Origin: Balneolaceae bacterium
Lineage (GTDB): Bacteria > Bacteroidota > Rhodothermia > Balneolales > Balneolaceae
Direction: 5' to 3'
DNA: 64,000 bases
NCBI GenBank assembly: GCA_009711805.1
Contig: VEMX01000014.1
Location: 62,001-126,000, forward strand
Below, one piece after another: positions 1 through 9,694 of this stretch. How positions within the stretch are numbered: the stretch's first letter is position 1; every line of letters starts with the position of its first letter. The position numbers were made by a program, and so were the translations under genes. Below the pieces are notes generated by a model that did not search any database, was not told the origin of the DNA, and saw nothing but the letters and a program-made list of their open reading frames with translations.

Positions 1-1
1 A

Positions 2-1438
2 ATTGGCTACCTTGACTCATTGTATACAACCTATGCTTTTGATGCCGGTTCCAGTGATAATCCCAGTATAAACACCTATGGCGCTATTTCAATTATAGGA
101 GCTGAGTATGGCGGGGATTTTTATCATCCCAGTAATACAGATCATCTGATATCAGAGGGAAAACAGGCCCCTATGGTTGATCCAAGCTATTGGTTATTCA
201 GTTCTGGCACAGGGGTATATGATGCCCCGGGTAATGATTTGGACCGGTATACCCGCATGGCTGAAAAATTCCCACTCGACTCTTCCCGAACAGGAAATCA
301 AACGATCCGCGAGGAGTTGAGAACCGATGGTCAATCAGGAAATGGCAATTACATTACTTCTCTTCATATTGGCCCTTTTCCACGAGTTGAGCCTGGAGAG
401 ACGATTACGATTTATTTTGCATACTCAGCTGTATTAAAGCCAGATGAGTTCCAGGGCCTTACCGGGAAAGCGACTGATAATGAAGAGTCGAGAAAGAATT
501 TAGTTAAAACAATTAATTCGGTTAACCGGGTATTTAAAGGGGAAGATAAGAATGGGAATGGAGAACTCGATCCCGGAGAGGACACAGATAATGATGGTGA
601 GTTAACGCGGTACCTGTTTCCCACCCCTCCCGATAATCCAAAAGTGAAAGTAAAACTGACCGCAGGTAAAGCTTCTATTTACTGGGATCGCACAGCGGAA
701 GAATCGGTGGACCGCGTTTCCGGGGAACAAGATTTTGAGGGATACCGAATATACAGTTCTGAGTTGGGAACGGACATAAATCCTAATACAAGACTTATCC
801 GGGAATTTGATACTCCCGGAAATGATGTAGGTTTTAATACCGGTTTTGAGGCTGTTGAACTGAGCGAACCGGTAACTTTTGAGGGAGATGATACCGAGTA
901 TTGGTACCGTTACGATATTGACGGGCTATTAAGTGGATGGCAGTACGAAATATCAGTGACCGCTTTTGATGGGGGTAGTACTGTTTTCGAGATAGAGCCT
1001 CTCGAAAGTAGTTCTAATGCAAATGCTGTGCGTGTATTTCCCGGTACGCCCGCCAACAAAAATTTTGGCAGTGATGACGAACGATATACCGTTGGGGTAT
1101 ATCCAAATCCTTATCGCGTTAACGCTGCCTGGGATGGCGCAAATGAAGCTACAAGAAAACTATATTTTTATAATCTGCCGGCTAAATCGGAAGTACGCAT
1201 TTATACCGTGGCCGGAGATATTATTGCAAACTTTACGCACGATGCAGATACCTATCAGGGCGATATAGCCTGGTACAATGATTTTAGTGACAACCCCCGG
1301 GTTCTCCCCGGCGGTGAGCACGCATGGGATTTGCAATCTGAAGCCAATCAGATTTTAACCACCGGTTTATATCTGTACAGTGTTAAAGACTTAGATTCAG
1401 GAGAAGTACAAACAGGAAAAATCGTAATTATTAAATAA
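2..1438 (+). CDS. T9SS-sorted secreted protein, 5' end outside window
   Basis: The frame is open from base 2 and the gene begins upstream of the window; the first visible in-frame alternative start (TTG at 20) is not believed to be the real one. About 479 residues are visible. Around residues 175-195 there is an acidic Asp/Asn/Gly-rich stretch (DKNGNGELD, then DTDNDGE) that resembles EF-hand or dockerin-like calcium loops. A fibronectin-type region with YRIYSSELGT follows. The last ~90 residues contain VGVYPNPYRVN and end GKIVIIK, which is the pattern of a type A T9SS C-terminal sorting domain. The protein is therefore probably exported across the outer membrane and attached to the cell surface. 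Its function is unknown. The next gene starts 11 bp downstream on the same strand, so co-transcription is likely. Confidence 0.75.
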   Translation: MGYLDSLYTTYAFDAGSSDNPSINTYGAISIIGAEYGGDFYHPSNTDHLISEGKQAPMVDPSYWLFSSGTGVYDAPGNDLDRYTRMAEKFPLDSSRTGNQTIREELRTDGQSGNGNYITSLHIGPFPRVEPGETITIYFAYSAVLKPDEFQGLTGKATDNEESRKNLVKTINSVNRVFKGEDKNGNGELDPGEDTDNDGELTRYLFPTPPDNPKVKVKLTAGKASIYWDRTAEESVDRVSGEQDFEGYRIYSSELGTDINPNTRLIREFDTPGNDVGFNTGFEAVELSEPVTFEGDDTEYWYRYDIDGLLSGWQYEISVTAFDGGSTVFEIEPLESSSNANAVRVFPGTPANKNFGSDDERYTVGVYPNPYRVNAAWDGANEATRKLYFYNLPAKSEVRIYTVAGDIIANFTHDADTYQGDIAWYNDFSDNPRVLPGGEHAWDLQSEANQILTTGLYLYSVKDLDSGEVQTGKIVIIK

Positions 1439-1449
1439 CCCTATACACC

Positions 1450-4125
1450 ATGAAAAAAATGTTACAGCTAATAGTACTTTTTGCGGTTATGCTAGTGCCG
1501 GTAATGGCAACTGCACAAACAGCGCAGGAAGTGACTATCAAGGATCTTAATACGTATGATAACCTTACGGAATATTCCGAAGATGCAATTGAGAGTCATC
1601 CGCTTGCCGGAGAATTAGTTAAATTCACAGCCGTTGTTGTTTCTTATCCGAAAAGTTCTGGTTTGTCAACACCAAGCGATACAGACGATGATGGAGAACT
1701 TGATACCATAAGCCGTATCCATGTGTTTGTGACAGATACCAGCGCGATAGGCTCAGGCCGTTCGGGAATGTCTATGCAAATAGTTGAAACCGATGTGGCT
1801 CTGATGGAAGGCTTTACCCGTGGAGATGTAATTGATGTTACCGGACAGCTTGGATATTTTAATGCTACTGCACAATTCGATGTAGAAACAGTAGATTTAT
1901 TGGGTAATGTAAGCTCTGAGTACCCAGCTTATGCTGATTTGTTAAATCCGTGGGTTATTTCTTCTGTAGGCGAGCTGAATATTGCTAATGAGAATGGAAC
2001 CTACCAAATTAATCTGGATAACTATTCCAAGTATGTAGGTTCTTATGTTAAGATTGAAGGAGCAACAGTAAGTAACGTATCTACCGGTGAGCGGCCGAAT
2101 TGGGCCGCAAATGGTGATGGCTCGCGAATTTATATTTATGATACTTCTCTTCGCTACCGAAATGACAGGGTGAATGGATATTTACCCAGCTACAATTTTC
2201 GCCGTTTACAGGGCGAAGATGGCCTTTTTGAGCCACCCGCACCAGGTTCTCTTATTAATATAAGCGGCTTCCTGACAATGAATGGAGATGATCCGGATGG
2301 GAATGTAGCTCCAAACCAGAATATATTTACCATAAACCCATTCGAAGATGGAGTATTTTACATTAATGGTGAGCGGTACGAAGATGGTGATGATCTTGGC
2401 GGTGGTGTGATATTAGACTGGCCAGATGATTTAGAAGTGGTAGGACAGCCTCCGGTATTTTCTAATGCTATGCTATCTGATTCTTCCGTTACTTCATCTG
2501 ATGAGGTGACAGTAAGTGTTGATGTAGTTGCGGCTGAGGAAGGAGCAACCATTCAAACCGTAAATATGGTTTATATTGCAGGCAGCGACACCACAACAGT
2601 AGAAATGACGGGCTCAGGTGATACCTATTCTTACACCCTGCCTACATTTTCCAATTTTACCGCGGTATCATTTTACTTTACCGCAACCGACAGTGAAGCC
2701 CTGGAAGGAAGAGACCCGAATTCAGGAAACTATAGCTTCTTTGTTCAGGATGAAGCGATCAACTCTTTAGCGCTCATTCAGGAAACTTCAAACGGAGGCC
2801 CCGGTGCGAGTCCGCTGGCTGGGAATGCAGATCTGCCAACCGAGATAACCGGTACTATTGTTTCTGATGCCAGCGATGGAGTCATCATCGTTCAGGATGC
2901 AGCTGCAGCCTGGAGCGGAGTTCCGCTTGAGCAAACGAGTGCAACATCAGAATTATCCCGTGGAGATATGATTCAAATTACCTCCGCTTCGGTAATTGAA
3001 GCCGAGGTAAATGGCGGGCCGAGCATGACTCAGCTTACCGATCTGGAATTTGAATTACTCTCAAGTGGTAATGACGTAGATGCGGTTGTGCCTGTAATCA
3101 CAACAGATATGGTACTCCAGATGCAAGCGGATGGTGAACTCGAGCCGTATGAAGGTATGCTGGTTAAGTTCGAAGATGTGACTGTAACTGAACGAGGTAT
3201 TTTCGGAGAGTATACCATACAGAATACGACTGCAGATTCCGCAGATGGGATAGCCTTTAATGAAGATATCCGTGCCGATGATACCATCGGAAGTGTAGGT
3301 GTGAGCTATGACATCAACCATGCCATCCGGCTGAATAAAACAATGGATGCTTACGCTATAGTAGGAGCTTCATTTGGTGCACCTAAGTTCCACCCGCGAA
3401 ATATCGATGATTTTGTAACTGTTGATGGTAATGCATTTACCCCGGTTCTTGACTTCCCGCTGGTATCCCCTGCCGACAGCGCAGAGGTAGTGGTATCAAA
3501 CGACCTGGAAGTTTCCTGGACAGCCACCGAAGATTTTGATGGAGACGATCTTACGTATGAGTGGGTTCTTTATTCAGCAGATACAGCATCTGTTAAGGCA
3601 ACGGTAACTTCTGATGCAAACGGAACGGAACCTAAAGTCACACTCCCCTACGAAACTGTAGACGGTTTACTGGCAGATGCCGGTCTTGCGGAAGGGGAAT
3701 CAGCAACTTTCCTCTGGAATGTGAGAGTAAGCGATGGCTCTGATACCCTGCATGTACACGGCTCCTACGGGAATTTTGGGGATGACTTCTCCCCGCTGTA
3801 TCGCCATATAACACTCGAACGTTCAGCATTAGTAGCGAACGAAACCGAGGGTGGGGTGCCTGCTGAGTTTACACTTAAGCAAAATTATCCGAATCCATTT
3901 AATCCAACAACACAAATTGCTTTTGATCTTCCAAAAGCATCCAAGGTTAGATTAACTGTGTTTGACATGCTGGGTAGAAAAGTATCTACCCTGGTAAATG
4001 AAAGGATGAGCGCAGGTTCCCAGGTAGTGGAATTTGATGCATCCAGACTTTCAAGCGGAATGTATATTTATCGCATCGATGCAGGTACATTTACAAGTAC
4101 CAAGAAAATGATGCTTATCAAATAA
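1450..4125 (+). CDS. T9SS-sorted secreted protein with OB-fold-like and Ig-like repeats
   Basis: The 891-residue product has a clear signal peptide (MKKMLQLIVLFAVMLVPVMA, cut near AQT). Two or three segments (about 40-150, 190-300 and 450-700) have the look of OB-fold domains found beside extracellular nucleases, with phrases such as GDVIDVTGQLGYF and GDMIQITSA. A fibronectin/Ig-like stretch lies near 335-440, and SWTATEDFDGDDLTYEWVL near 690 looks like another Ig-like domain. The C terminus has KQNYPNPFNPTTQIAF, then SSGMYIYRI and TKKMMLIK, a textbook T9SS type A sorting domain. No catalytic motif was recognised, so it may be an adhesin or a scaffold. It sits 11 bp after another sorted protein and upstream of a lipoprotein, TonB receptor and PorV-like protein. 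Confidence 0.8.
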   Translation: MKKMLQLIVLFAVMLVPVMATAQTAQEVTIKDLNTYDNLTEYSEDAIESHPLAGELVKFTAVVVSYPKSSGLSTPSDTDDDGELDTISRIHVFVTDTSAIGSGRSGMSMQIVETDVALMEGFTRGDVIDVTGQLGYFNATAQFDVETVDLLGNVSSEYPAYADLLNPWVISSVGELNIANENGTYQINLDNYSKYVGSYVKIEGATVSNVSTGERPNWAANGDGSRIYIYDTSLRYRNDRVNGYLPSYNFRRLQGEDGLFEPPAPGSLINISGFLTMNGDDPDGNVAPNQNIFTINPFEDGVFYINGERYEDGDDLGGGVILDWPDDLEVVGQPPVFSNAMLSDSSVTSSDEVTVSVDVVAAEEGATIQTVNMVYIAGSDTTTVEMTGSGDTYSYTLPTFSNFTAVSFYFTATDSEALEGRDPNSGNYSFFVQDEAINSLALIQETSNGGPGASPLAGNADLPTEITGTIVSDASDGVIIVQDAAAAWSGVPLEQTSATSELSRGDMIQITSASVIEAEVNGGPSMTQLTDLEFELLSSGNDVDAVVPVITTDMVLQMQADGELEPYEGMLVKFEDVTVTERGIFGEYTIQNTTADSADGIAFNEDIRADDTIGSVGVSYDINHAIRLNKTMDAYAIVGASFGAPKFHPRNIDDFVTVDGNAFTPVLDFPLVSPADSAEVVVSNDLEVSWTATEDFDGDDLTYEWVLYSADTASVKATVTSDANGTEPKVTLPYETVDGLLADAGLAEGESATFLWNVRVSDGSDTLHVHGSYGNFGDDFSPLYRHITLERSALVANETEGGVPAEFTLKQNYPNPFNPTTQIAFDLPKASKVRLTVFDMLGRKVSTLVNERMSAGSQVVEFDASRLSSGMYIYRIDAGTFTSTKKMMLIK

Positions 4126-4138
4126 AAATATGAGTTAA

Positions 4139-4184
4139 CAGTTGCAGGTTGCGAATTTATGCAGCCTGCAGCTGATAACTTTTT
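4139..4184 (+). terminator. Stem-loop terminator or attenuator
   Basis: A 14-bp stem (4139-4152 with 4161-4174, two G-U pairs) and an 8-nt loop are followed by a short T run at 4180-4184. It lies 13 bp after the stop of the T9SS protein and 20 bp before the next gene. It may end or attenuate transcription inside an otherwise tightly packed run. Confidence 0.6.
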
Positions 4185-4204
4185 AATAAATTCAGATTAA
4201 ATAA

Positions 4205-5716
4205 TTGAACTTTTTTAAACACATAAGTCTGCTGTTATTTACTGTGATATTGTTCACAGGGTGCGATAGCTCTTTAGATGGTGAACTGAACAAAAACCAG
4301 CTGCCAACAACCAATCTTACTGTAGAAAGGATAAACCGTGGAGACGATTTTCGTTTGTCCAGTCAGATTGAAATCTCGTGGTGGGGAAATGACCCCGATG
4401 GATATATCGTTGGTTACGAATATGCTATTAATGATACCTCAGAAGGCAATTGGACCTTCACAGAAAAATCAGATAGCCTGTTTATTTTGCCAATCACCGA
4501 AGGGCAGTCAGAAGATGAAGTGTTATTTAAAGTTCGTTCTGTCGACAATGATGGAGCCAAAGATCCGGTTGGGGCAAGTCTTGTATATCCTATCGTAAAT
4601 ACGAAACCGGAAGTTCAGATTAACCGAAATGAATCGCCACCTGATACTTTATTTTCCATCTCAAGTTTTGGCTGGGAAATTGAAGATAAAGACGGCTTAG
4701 GAAATATTGACCGTACCGAGATTGCCCTCAATGATACGCTTAACGGGTGGGTATCCATACCACTGCCGGAAGAGGATGAAACGCAGCTGTTTGTTTCATT
4801 GGCAGTTGACAACACTCAGCCTGGTATTCAAACAGCTCAGGTGTTTCAGGGACGGGCATACAACCGTGCTGTTGATAAGGACGGAAATCCGGTAGAAGTA
4901 CCGGGTATGGAAGTGGGAGCCCGGAATATTTTTTATGTTCGGGTTGTAGATGCGGCCGGTGCCGTAAGTAACGTAGACACCCTTTCCTGGTTTGTGAAGC
5001 AGCAGCAATCGGATGTATTGTTTATTAATGATGATGGCGGAATCAATTCATTGCCGAACCAGCAGGCACATCTCAACTTATTGGCAGAATTGGGAATTCA
5101 CCCTGACGTTTGGATGATTAATGGGGGTGAAGTGGAACAGCAGAAAATAGCCCTTTCAGAGGCGTTTCCAGCCGTTATTGATCCAACACTGAAAAAGACA
5201 CTGGCAAAGTGGGATCATATCTACTGGATTTCAGATAATATTGATCGAAACATTACCTATGCCCTCGATATTACAAGCGACTTTTTTAACAACGGCGGAT
5301 CCATGTTTGTGAATATTCCGATGAAAGGAATAAGCCAGGAAGATGAGATTTTTAATTTTCTTCCCGTAGACTCTATTGGCGTGTTGGAAGGCATACAAAC
5401 CAATTTCCTGGTTAACGGAAACGTGGATGTGAATCCTGTTGATGTTTCTACCGATGTAGTACTGAAAACAGAATCCAGAAGTACGGGGGTATTTCCCTTA
5501 AAACCCATTTCGGGAGCTACCCTGTTGTATGAAACAGATTTTAAAGCCACAACCATAATTGGGGTAAATCAGGATTACCAGGGATTTGAAGGTGTAGGAA
5601 TCGAAAATCCCGAAGGAGACCTGGCCTATTTTGGAATGGATCTTGTAAACTTAAACGGTAACAATAACCTTGCAGAGTTGATTGAGTTTGTCTGCAGACA
5701 ACGCTTGGGCTTTTAA
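4205..5716 (+). CDS. Ig-like domain lipoprotein
   Basis: The 503-residue product starts at TTG 4205 and has a lipoprotein signal peptide with a lipobox ending FTGC (Cys20), so it should be anchored in a membrane from the periplasmic side. Residues 40-270 hold two fibronectin/Ig-like units (ISWWGNDPDGYIVGYEYAI; FSISSFGWEIEDKDGLGNI). From about residue 280 (DVLFINDDGG) onward there is an alpha/beta domain that resembles the glutamine-amidotransferase-like or DUF4159-like folds, with no catalytic triad recognised. Its place between T9SS cargo and a TonB receptor/PorV-like pair suggests a role in surface assembly or substrate binding. No specific function can be assigned. Confidence 0.7.
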   Translation: MNFFKHISLLLFTVILFTGCDSSLDGELNKNQLPTTNLTVERINRGDDFRLSSQIEISWWGNDPDGYIVGYEYAINDTSEGNWTFTEKSDSLFILPITEGQSEDEVLFKVRSVDNDGAKDPVGASLVYPIVNTKPEVQINRNESPPDTLFSISSFGWEIEDKDGLGNIDRTEIALNDTLNGWVSIPLPEEDETQLFVSLAVDNTQPGIQTAQVFQGRAYNRAVDKDGNPVEVPGMEVGARNIFYVRVVDAAGAVSNVDTLSWFVKQQQSDVLFINDDGGINSLPNQQAHLNLLAELGIHPDVWMINGGEVEQQKIALSEAFPAVIDPTLKKTLAKWDHIYWISDNIDRNITYALDITSDFFNNGGSMFVNIPMKGISQEDEIFNFLPVDSIGVLEGIQTNFLVNGNVDVNPVDVSTDVVLKTESRSTGVFPLKPISGATLLYETDFKATTIIGVNQDYQGFEGVGIENPEGDLAYFGMDLVNLNGNNNLAELIEFVCRQRLGF

Positions 5717-5726
5717 CAAAAAAGGT

Positions 5727-8687
5727 ATGAATATGCAGAACCGTTTTTTGATTATACTACTATTTTTGATGCTACCCTGTTTTGCTTTCGCACAGCAAAA
5801 TACAGGATCCTTAAAAGGAAAGATTACCGAAGTGGGAACCGATGAACCGCTGATTGGTGTGAATATCAGAATTGTAGGAAGTTCGCTTGGGAGCTCAACA
5901 AACCTCGATGGGGAATATACGATCCCAAAAATCAGACCCGGAGAGTACAATATTGAAATCAGCTATGTAGGTTTTGAGCGCGTTCTGCTGACAGGGATCA
6001 AGGTGGAAGCTGGAGAAGTCACTGAGTTGAACTACGAATTAAGAGAACAAATATTAAGTGCTGATGAAGAAATAGTTGTGGTAGGAGAAGCTCCTATCTT
6101 TGATGTAGAAAAATCTACCACTTCTTCTACCATCTCACGCTCCGATATTGAGGCAACCCCGGTGCAAAAAGTAGAAGATGCAGTAGCTTTGCAGTCGGGT
6201 GTTGTGAAAGATCCAACCGGGCTCTACATCAAAGGAGGGCGTGCTTACGAAACCGGTTATGTAGTTGATGGTGTTTCCGCCCAGGATCCCCTTGCCGGAA
6301 CAGGTTTTGGGTTAGACCTGGGTTCAAATTCATTCAGCAGTGTAGAAGTGATAACCGGTGGCGTTGGCGCTGAGTATGGAGATGTAACCTCGGGAGTGGT
6401 AAATGTAAAAACCCGGGATGGCAGTGACTCATATCAAGGTAATTTCACCCATAAAAGAGACAATGCCGGTTCGAATGTAATGTCGAATGAGGCGAATTTC
6501 TTTATGGATAATTATGAGTTCAGTCTGGGGGGCCCGGAAGTAGTTACTCAAAAACTGTTGCCTGCCCTGGGAATTAACCTCCCCGGAGAAATATATTTCT
6601 TTGCAACCGGGCAGATTTCCCTTACCGACGGTTATACCAAACTGTCTGCCGACCAAATTAATTCTTCTATTTCAGGCAGCGATTTCTGGTCGCCCCGGCA
6701 GGGAAACCGATGGAATGGCATGTTTAAGCTCACATATAATATTAAGCCGGGGATGCGCTTGCAGGCAGCCTACCAGCGTTCGCTGACCATTAATCAGAAT
6801 ACCCGAATGCTTCAGATAACCGGGGCTAATACACAGGTGCAACCCGGTTTCCAGTTCGCCTTCTCAGATGGTTTTTTAGACAATGCCAACACCTACACGC
6901 ACGACAGCAACCTGTCGTATGTGAAGTGGACTCAGACTCTGTCTCAAACTTCCTTTTATGAAATTCAGTTAAGCCGTTTGTTTACCCGGCTGCGGGCCGA
7001 TGCCAATGGACGCGACTGGCGCCCGGAAAATGTGGACAGTGAATTTGACCCCGAAAGTATAAACACCTTTCCGGCCGATGAGTTTCAGGGTGGCGATAAT
7101 TTTACCTACGTACTTGCAGGTCCGGGGTACATCAACAATGGGGGGATTGCAACCTTGTGGCACGATCACTTTGCAGAAGAGCTGACGGCCAAAGGGAATT
7201 TCACCAAGTTTTTTAATGATCGGGACAATCAATTGGTTGCAGGCTTCGAGTTTAAATTTAATGATTATCAGTGGATTGATATTACTCGACCCTGGATTGG
7301 AGCTCCCATCAATATTGGAGGCGGCCAAACATCCCAAACATTTCGTGTAGGTGAGACATTTGACGCCTGGAGGGTAAAACCGAAACGAGGGGCGTTATAT
7401 ATTACCGATAAAATCCGTTACAACGGACTGATTGCTAATATAGGGGCAAGGCTAGAATACTGGGCTCCCGGCAGGTACGTAGATAATGCCGTAGAGCGAA
7501 CACTGGACGAGAATCAATTTTCAACTCTGCCACAATTTATTGCAGAGGATTATATAGACGAAACCGTTGCGGTTTTAGGATTGCGATATAAGTTCAGATT
7601 TCTTCCCAAAGTGAATGTTTCTTTCCCGGTGAGAGAAAACCAAGTACTGTTTTTTAATTACGGACATTCCACCCGCATCCCTCACCCAAGCTATGTATAT
7701 GCCGGGCTGGATCCATTTTACCAGGATCAATCGGATCTTCCGGATTTGGGAAATCCCAACTTAAACCCCGAAGTGGATATATCCTATGAAATAGGTCTTC
7801 GAAACCAGCTTACGGCAAATGATGCGCTGAATATCTCGGCCTTTTGGAGAGATAAATATGATTTTGTTACCTCCCAAACCATTCGGGTACCCGATGTAGA
7901 CGGGCGGCCTACCACCAAAGCATTCCGCATCAACGGAGATTACGCCCGGTCCCGAGGGGTAGAGATCTCTTACCTTAAGCGGTATAAGGATATATTGAGA
8001 GGGCAACTGTCTTTCACTTATTCACGGGCCGAAGGGTTAAGTTCCACCAATGATGACAATCTCAACAGCATTAATGAAAGCCAGAATATAGGAAACAATG
8101 TTGAGACCCCGCTGGCCTGGGATCGCCCATTCGACATAAAAGGGAATATCACCTTTACCTACGACCGGGAAAATCCATTTTTAGGTGTGAAGCCCCTCAA
8201 TCAGTTTCAAATGTTTGTCTCGGCAGTGTGGAGAAGCGGAACCCGGTACACACCTTACGAGTTTGTCGGAAATGAACGACATCCGGTTACCGGAGAGCAA
8301 AACTGGCGGCCTATTTATGAACGGGTAGATGATCCTGCCAAACGATTTAGCCTGGTAGGTCCTGCTTGGTTCTTTATGGATTTTAATATGAAGAAATGGT
8401 TTAAAGTAGGGGATACAAGGTTTGCTGCATTTTTTGAAGTATCAAACTTATTAAACAATCAGAGTTCAGTAATTATAAATCCGGTAACAGGAGAGGGATA
8501 TAAACAATACCCATCCAACCCACAGGCTTTAATCGCGCTTCGTAACGACCGAAGTTATGATGTGCCAACCGGAGTACGTGATCCTCGTTATATCGATCCA
8601 ACGGATAATGGGCTTCCCGCTTATGATAATCCAGCCAATTACCTGGAACAAAGGCACATAGTTTTTGGAGTATCTATAGAGTTTTAA
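5727..8687 (+). CDS. TonB-dependent receptor with carboxypeptidase-regulatory-like domain
   Basis: The product is an outer-membrane beta-barrel transporter of about 985 residues. The first Met after the previous gene's stop is at 5727; ATG 5733, 7 nt after an AGG, gives a cleaner signal peptide (MQNRFLIILLFLMLPCFAFA). Next comes a CarboxypepD_reg-like domain (about 20-100; GSLKGKITEVGTDEPLIGVN and NLDGEYTIP), then a plug domain with YIKGGRAYETGYVVDGVSA and EYGDVTSGVVNVKTRDG, and a long barrel ending HIVFGVSIEF with a terminal Phe. The frame is open further upstream to 5682 but this overlaps the preceding gene. The next gene starts 2 bp downstream. In related phyla such receptors next to PorV/PorQ-like proteins are common; the transported substrate is unknown. 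Confidence 0.9.
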   Translation: MNMQNRFLIILLFLMLPCFAFAQQNTGSLKGKITEVGTDEPLIGVNIRIVGSSLGSSTNLDGEYTIPKIRPGEYNIEISYVGFERVLLTGIKVEAGEVTELNYELREQILSADEEIVVVGEAPIFDVEKSTTSSTISRSDIEATPVQKVEDAVALQSGVVKDPTGLYIKGGRAYETGYVVDGVSAQDPLAGTGFGLDLGSNSFSSVEVITGGVGAEYGDVTSGVVNVKTRDGSDSYQGNFTHKRDNAGSNVMSNEANFFMDNYEFSLGGPEVVTQKLLPALGINLPGEIYFFATGQISLTDGYTKLSADQINSSISGSDFWSPRQGNRWNGMFKLTYNIKPGMRLQAAYQRSLTINQNTRMLQITGANTQVQPGFQFAFSDGFLDNANTYTHDSNLSYVKWTQTLSQTSFYEIQLSRLFTRLRADANGRDWRPENVDSEFDPESINTFPADEFQGGDNFTYVLAGPGYINNGGIATLWHDHFAEELTAKGNFTKFFNDRDNQLVAGFEFKFNDYQWIDITRPWIGAPINIGGGQTSQTFRVGETFDAWRVKPKRGALYITDKIRYNGLIANIGARLEYWAPGRYVDNAVERTLDENQFSTLPQFIAEDYIDETVAVLGLRYKFRFLPKVNVSFPVRENQVLFFNYGHSTRIPHPSYVYAGLDPFYQDQSDLPDLGNPNLNPEVDISYEIGLRNQLTANDALNISAFWRDKYDFVTSQTIRVPDVDGRPTTKAFRINGDYARSRGVEISYLKRYKDILRGQLSFTYSRAEGLSSTNDDNLNSINESQNIGNNVETPLAWDRPFDIKGNITFTYDRENPFLGVKPLNQFQMFVSAVWRSGTRYTPYEFVGNERHPVTGEQNWRPIYERVDDPAKRFSLVGPAWFFMDFNMKKWFKVGDTRFAAFFEVSNLLNNQSSVIINPVTGEGYKQYPSNPQALIALRNDRSYDVPTGVRDPRYIDPTDNGLPAYDNPANYLEQRHIVFGVSIEF

Positions 8688-8689
8688 TT

Positions 8690-9694
8690 ATGACAAAAAG
8701 CAATAAGATTTTATTTACGTTTGCCTGTTTGATGGCGTGCATCCTCCCGTTTGGTTCTGTCACTTATGCCCAATCAGATTTTGGTGAAGACCGTGCAGGT
8801 ACCGAAGGTTTTCAGTTTACAAAAATACCCATAGACCCAAGAAGTGCGGCGATGGGGAATTCCAATATGGCTGATGCCGTGGATGGATCCAGTTTATTTT
8901 GGAACCCGGCTCTTGCCGCTCGTTTAACCGGCTCTAATGTAATGCTGAATCACACGCAGTATTTTGCAGATATTAGTTTAGAGTATCTAAGCTATATCCA
9001 TAAAACAGGAAAGTTCGCTATTGGGGGATCGGTTCAATATCTCAGTTCCGGAGACATTAAAGAAACCACCGAGTTTGATCCTTTTGGTACCGGGCGGACT
9101 TTCGGGACTCAACATATTTCAATAGGTCTCACCGGTTCCCATCAGATAACGGATTTATTTAGCTATGGAATTACCCTGCGCTATATCACCGAACGGTTTA
9201 TTGAAGTTCAGTATAACACCGGCGCTATAGATTTTGGCTTCTCTTACTTGGTTGGAGAGACCGGTCTCAGGTTTGCGGTAGGTATCAATAATTTTGGATT
9301 TGATGCTTCGCCGGAAGGCTCGGTTACCGATTATGGACTGGATGGTGAAGAAAAAATAAACCCCAAAGATGATTTATCGCTGCCTACACGATTTAATATT
9401 GGTGCAGCTTATGATGTGATTGAAAGCAAAAATAATAAACTCACTCTAACGGCACAGATTACAAACCCAAGTGATAACTCTGAGCAATTAAATATAGGTG
9501 CAGAATATGGGTTTGTAGATCAGTTCTTTTTGCGAGGCGGTTACGAATTTGGAATAAACGAAAGACAGTGGCCAAGCTTTGGTGCTGGAATAAAAGTACC
9601 ATTTTCCAACCGTGAGCTACATGCGGATTACGGATATACCGTCTATGAACGTTTAGGTGGAATTCACAGAATTGGAGTAAGTATTTCTCTATGA
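8690..9694 (+). CDS. PorV/PorQ-family outer-membrane protein
   Basis: The 334-residue product has a signal peptide (…GSVTYAQ) and the family's N-terminal signature: IDPRSAAMGNSNMADAVD, then SLFWNPALAARL. The rest alternates hydrophobic beta strands and ends in HRIGVSISL, as expected for a FadL-like barrel. PorV is the outer-membrane shuttle that carries T9SS cargo to the attachment complex; PorQ and other paralogues exist, and this member cannot be placed precisely. It follows the TonB receptor by 2 bp and overlaps the next gene by 4 bp (ATGA), so the three are almost certainly one operon. The two T9SS cargo proteins upstream fit a role in their export or attachment. Confidence 0.85.
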   Translation: MTKSNKILFTFACLMACILPFGSVTYAQSDFGEDRAGTEGFQFTKIPIDPRSAAMGNSNMADAVDGSSLFWNPALAARLTGSNVMLNHTQYFADISLEYLSYIHKTGKFAIGGSVQYLSSGDIKETTEFDPFGTGRTFGTQHISIGLTGSHQITDLFSYGITLRYITERFIEVQYNTGAIDFGFSYLVGETGLRFAVGINNFGFDASPEGSVTDYGLDGEEKINPKDDLSLPTRFNIGAAYDVIESKNNKLTLTAQITNPSDNSEQLNIGAEYGFVDQFFLRGGYEFGINERQWPSFGAGIKVPFSNRELHADYGYTVYERLGGIHRIGVSISL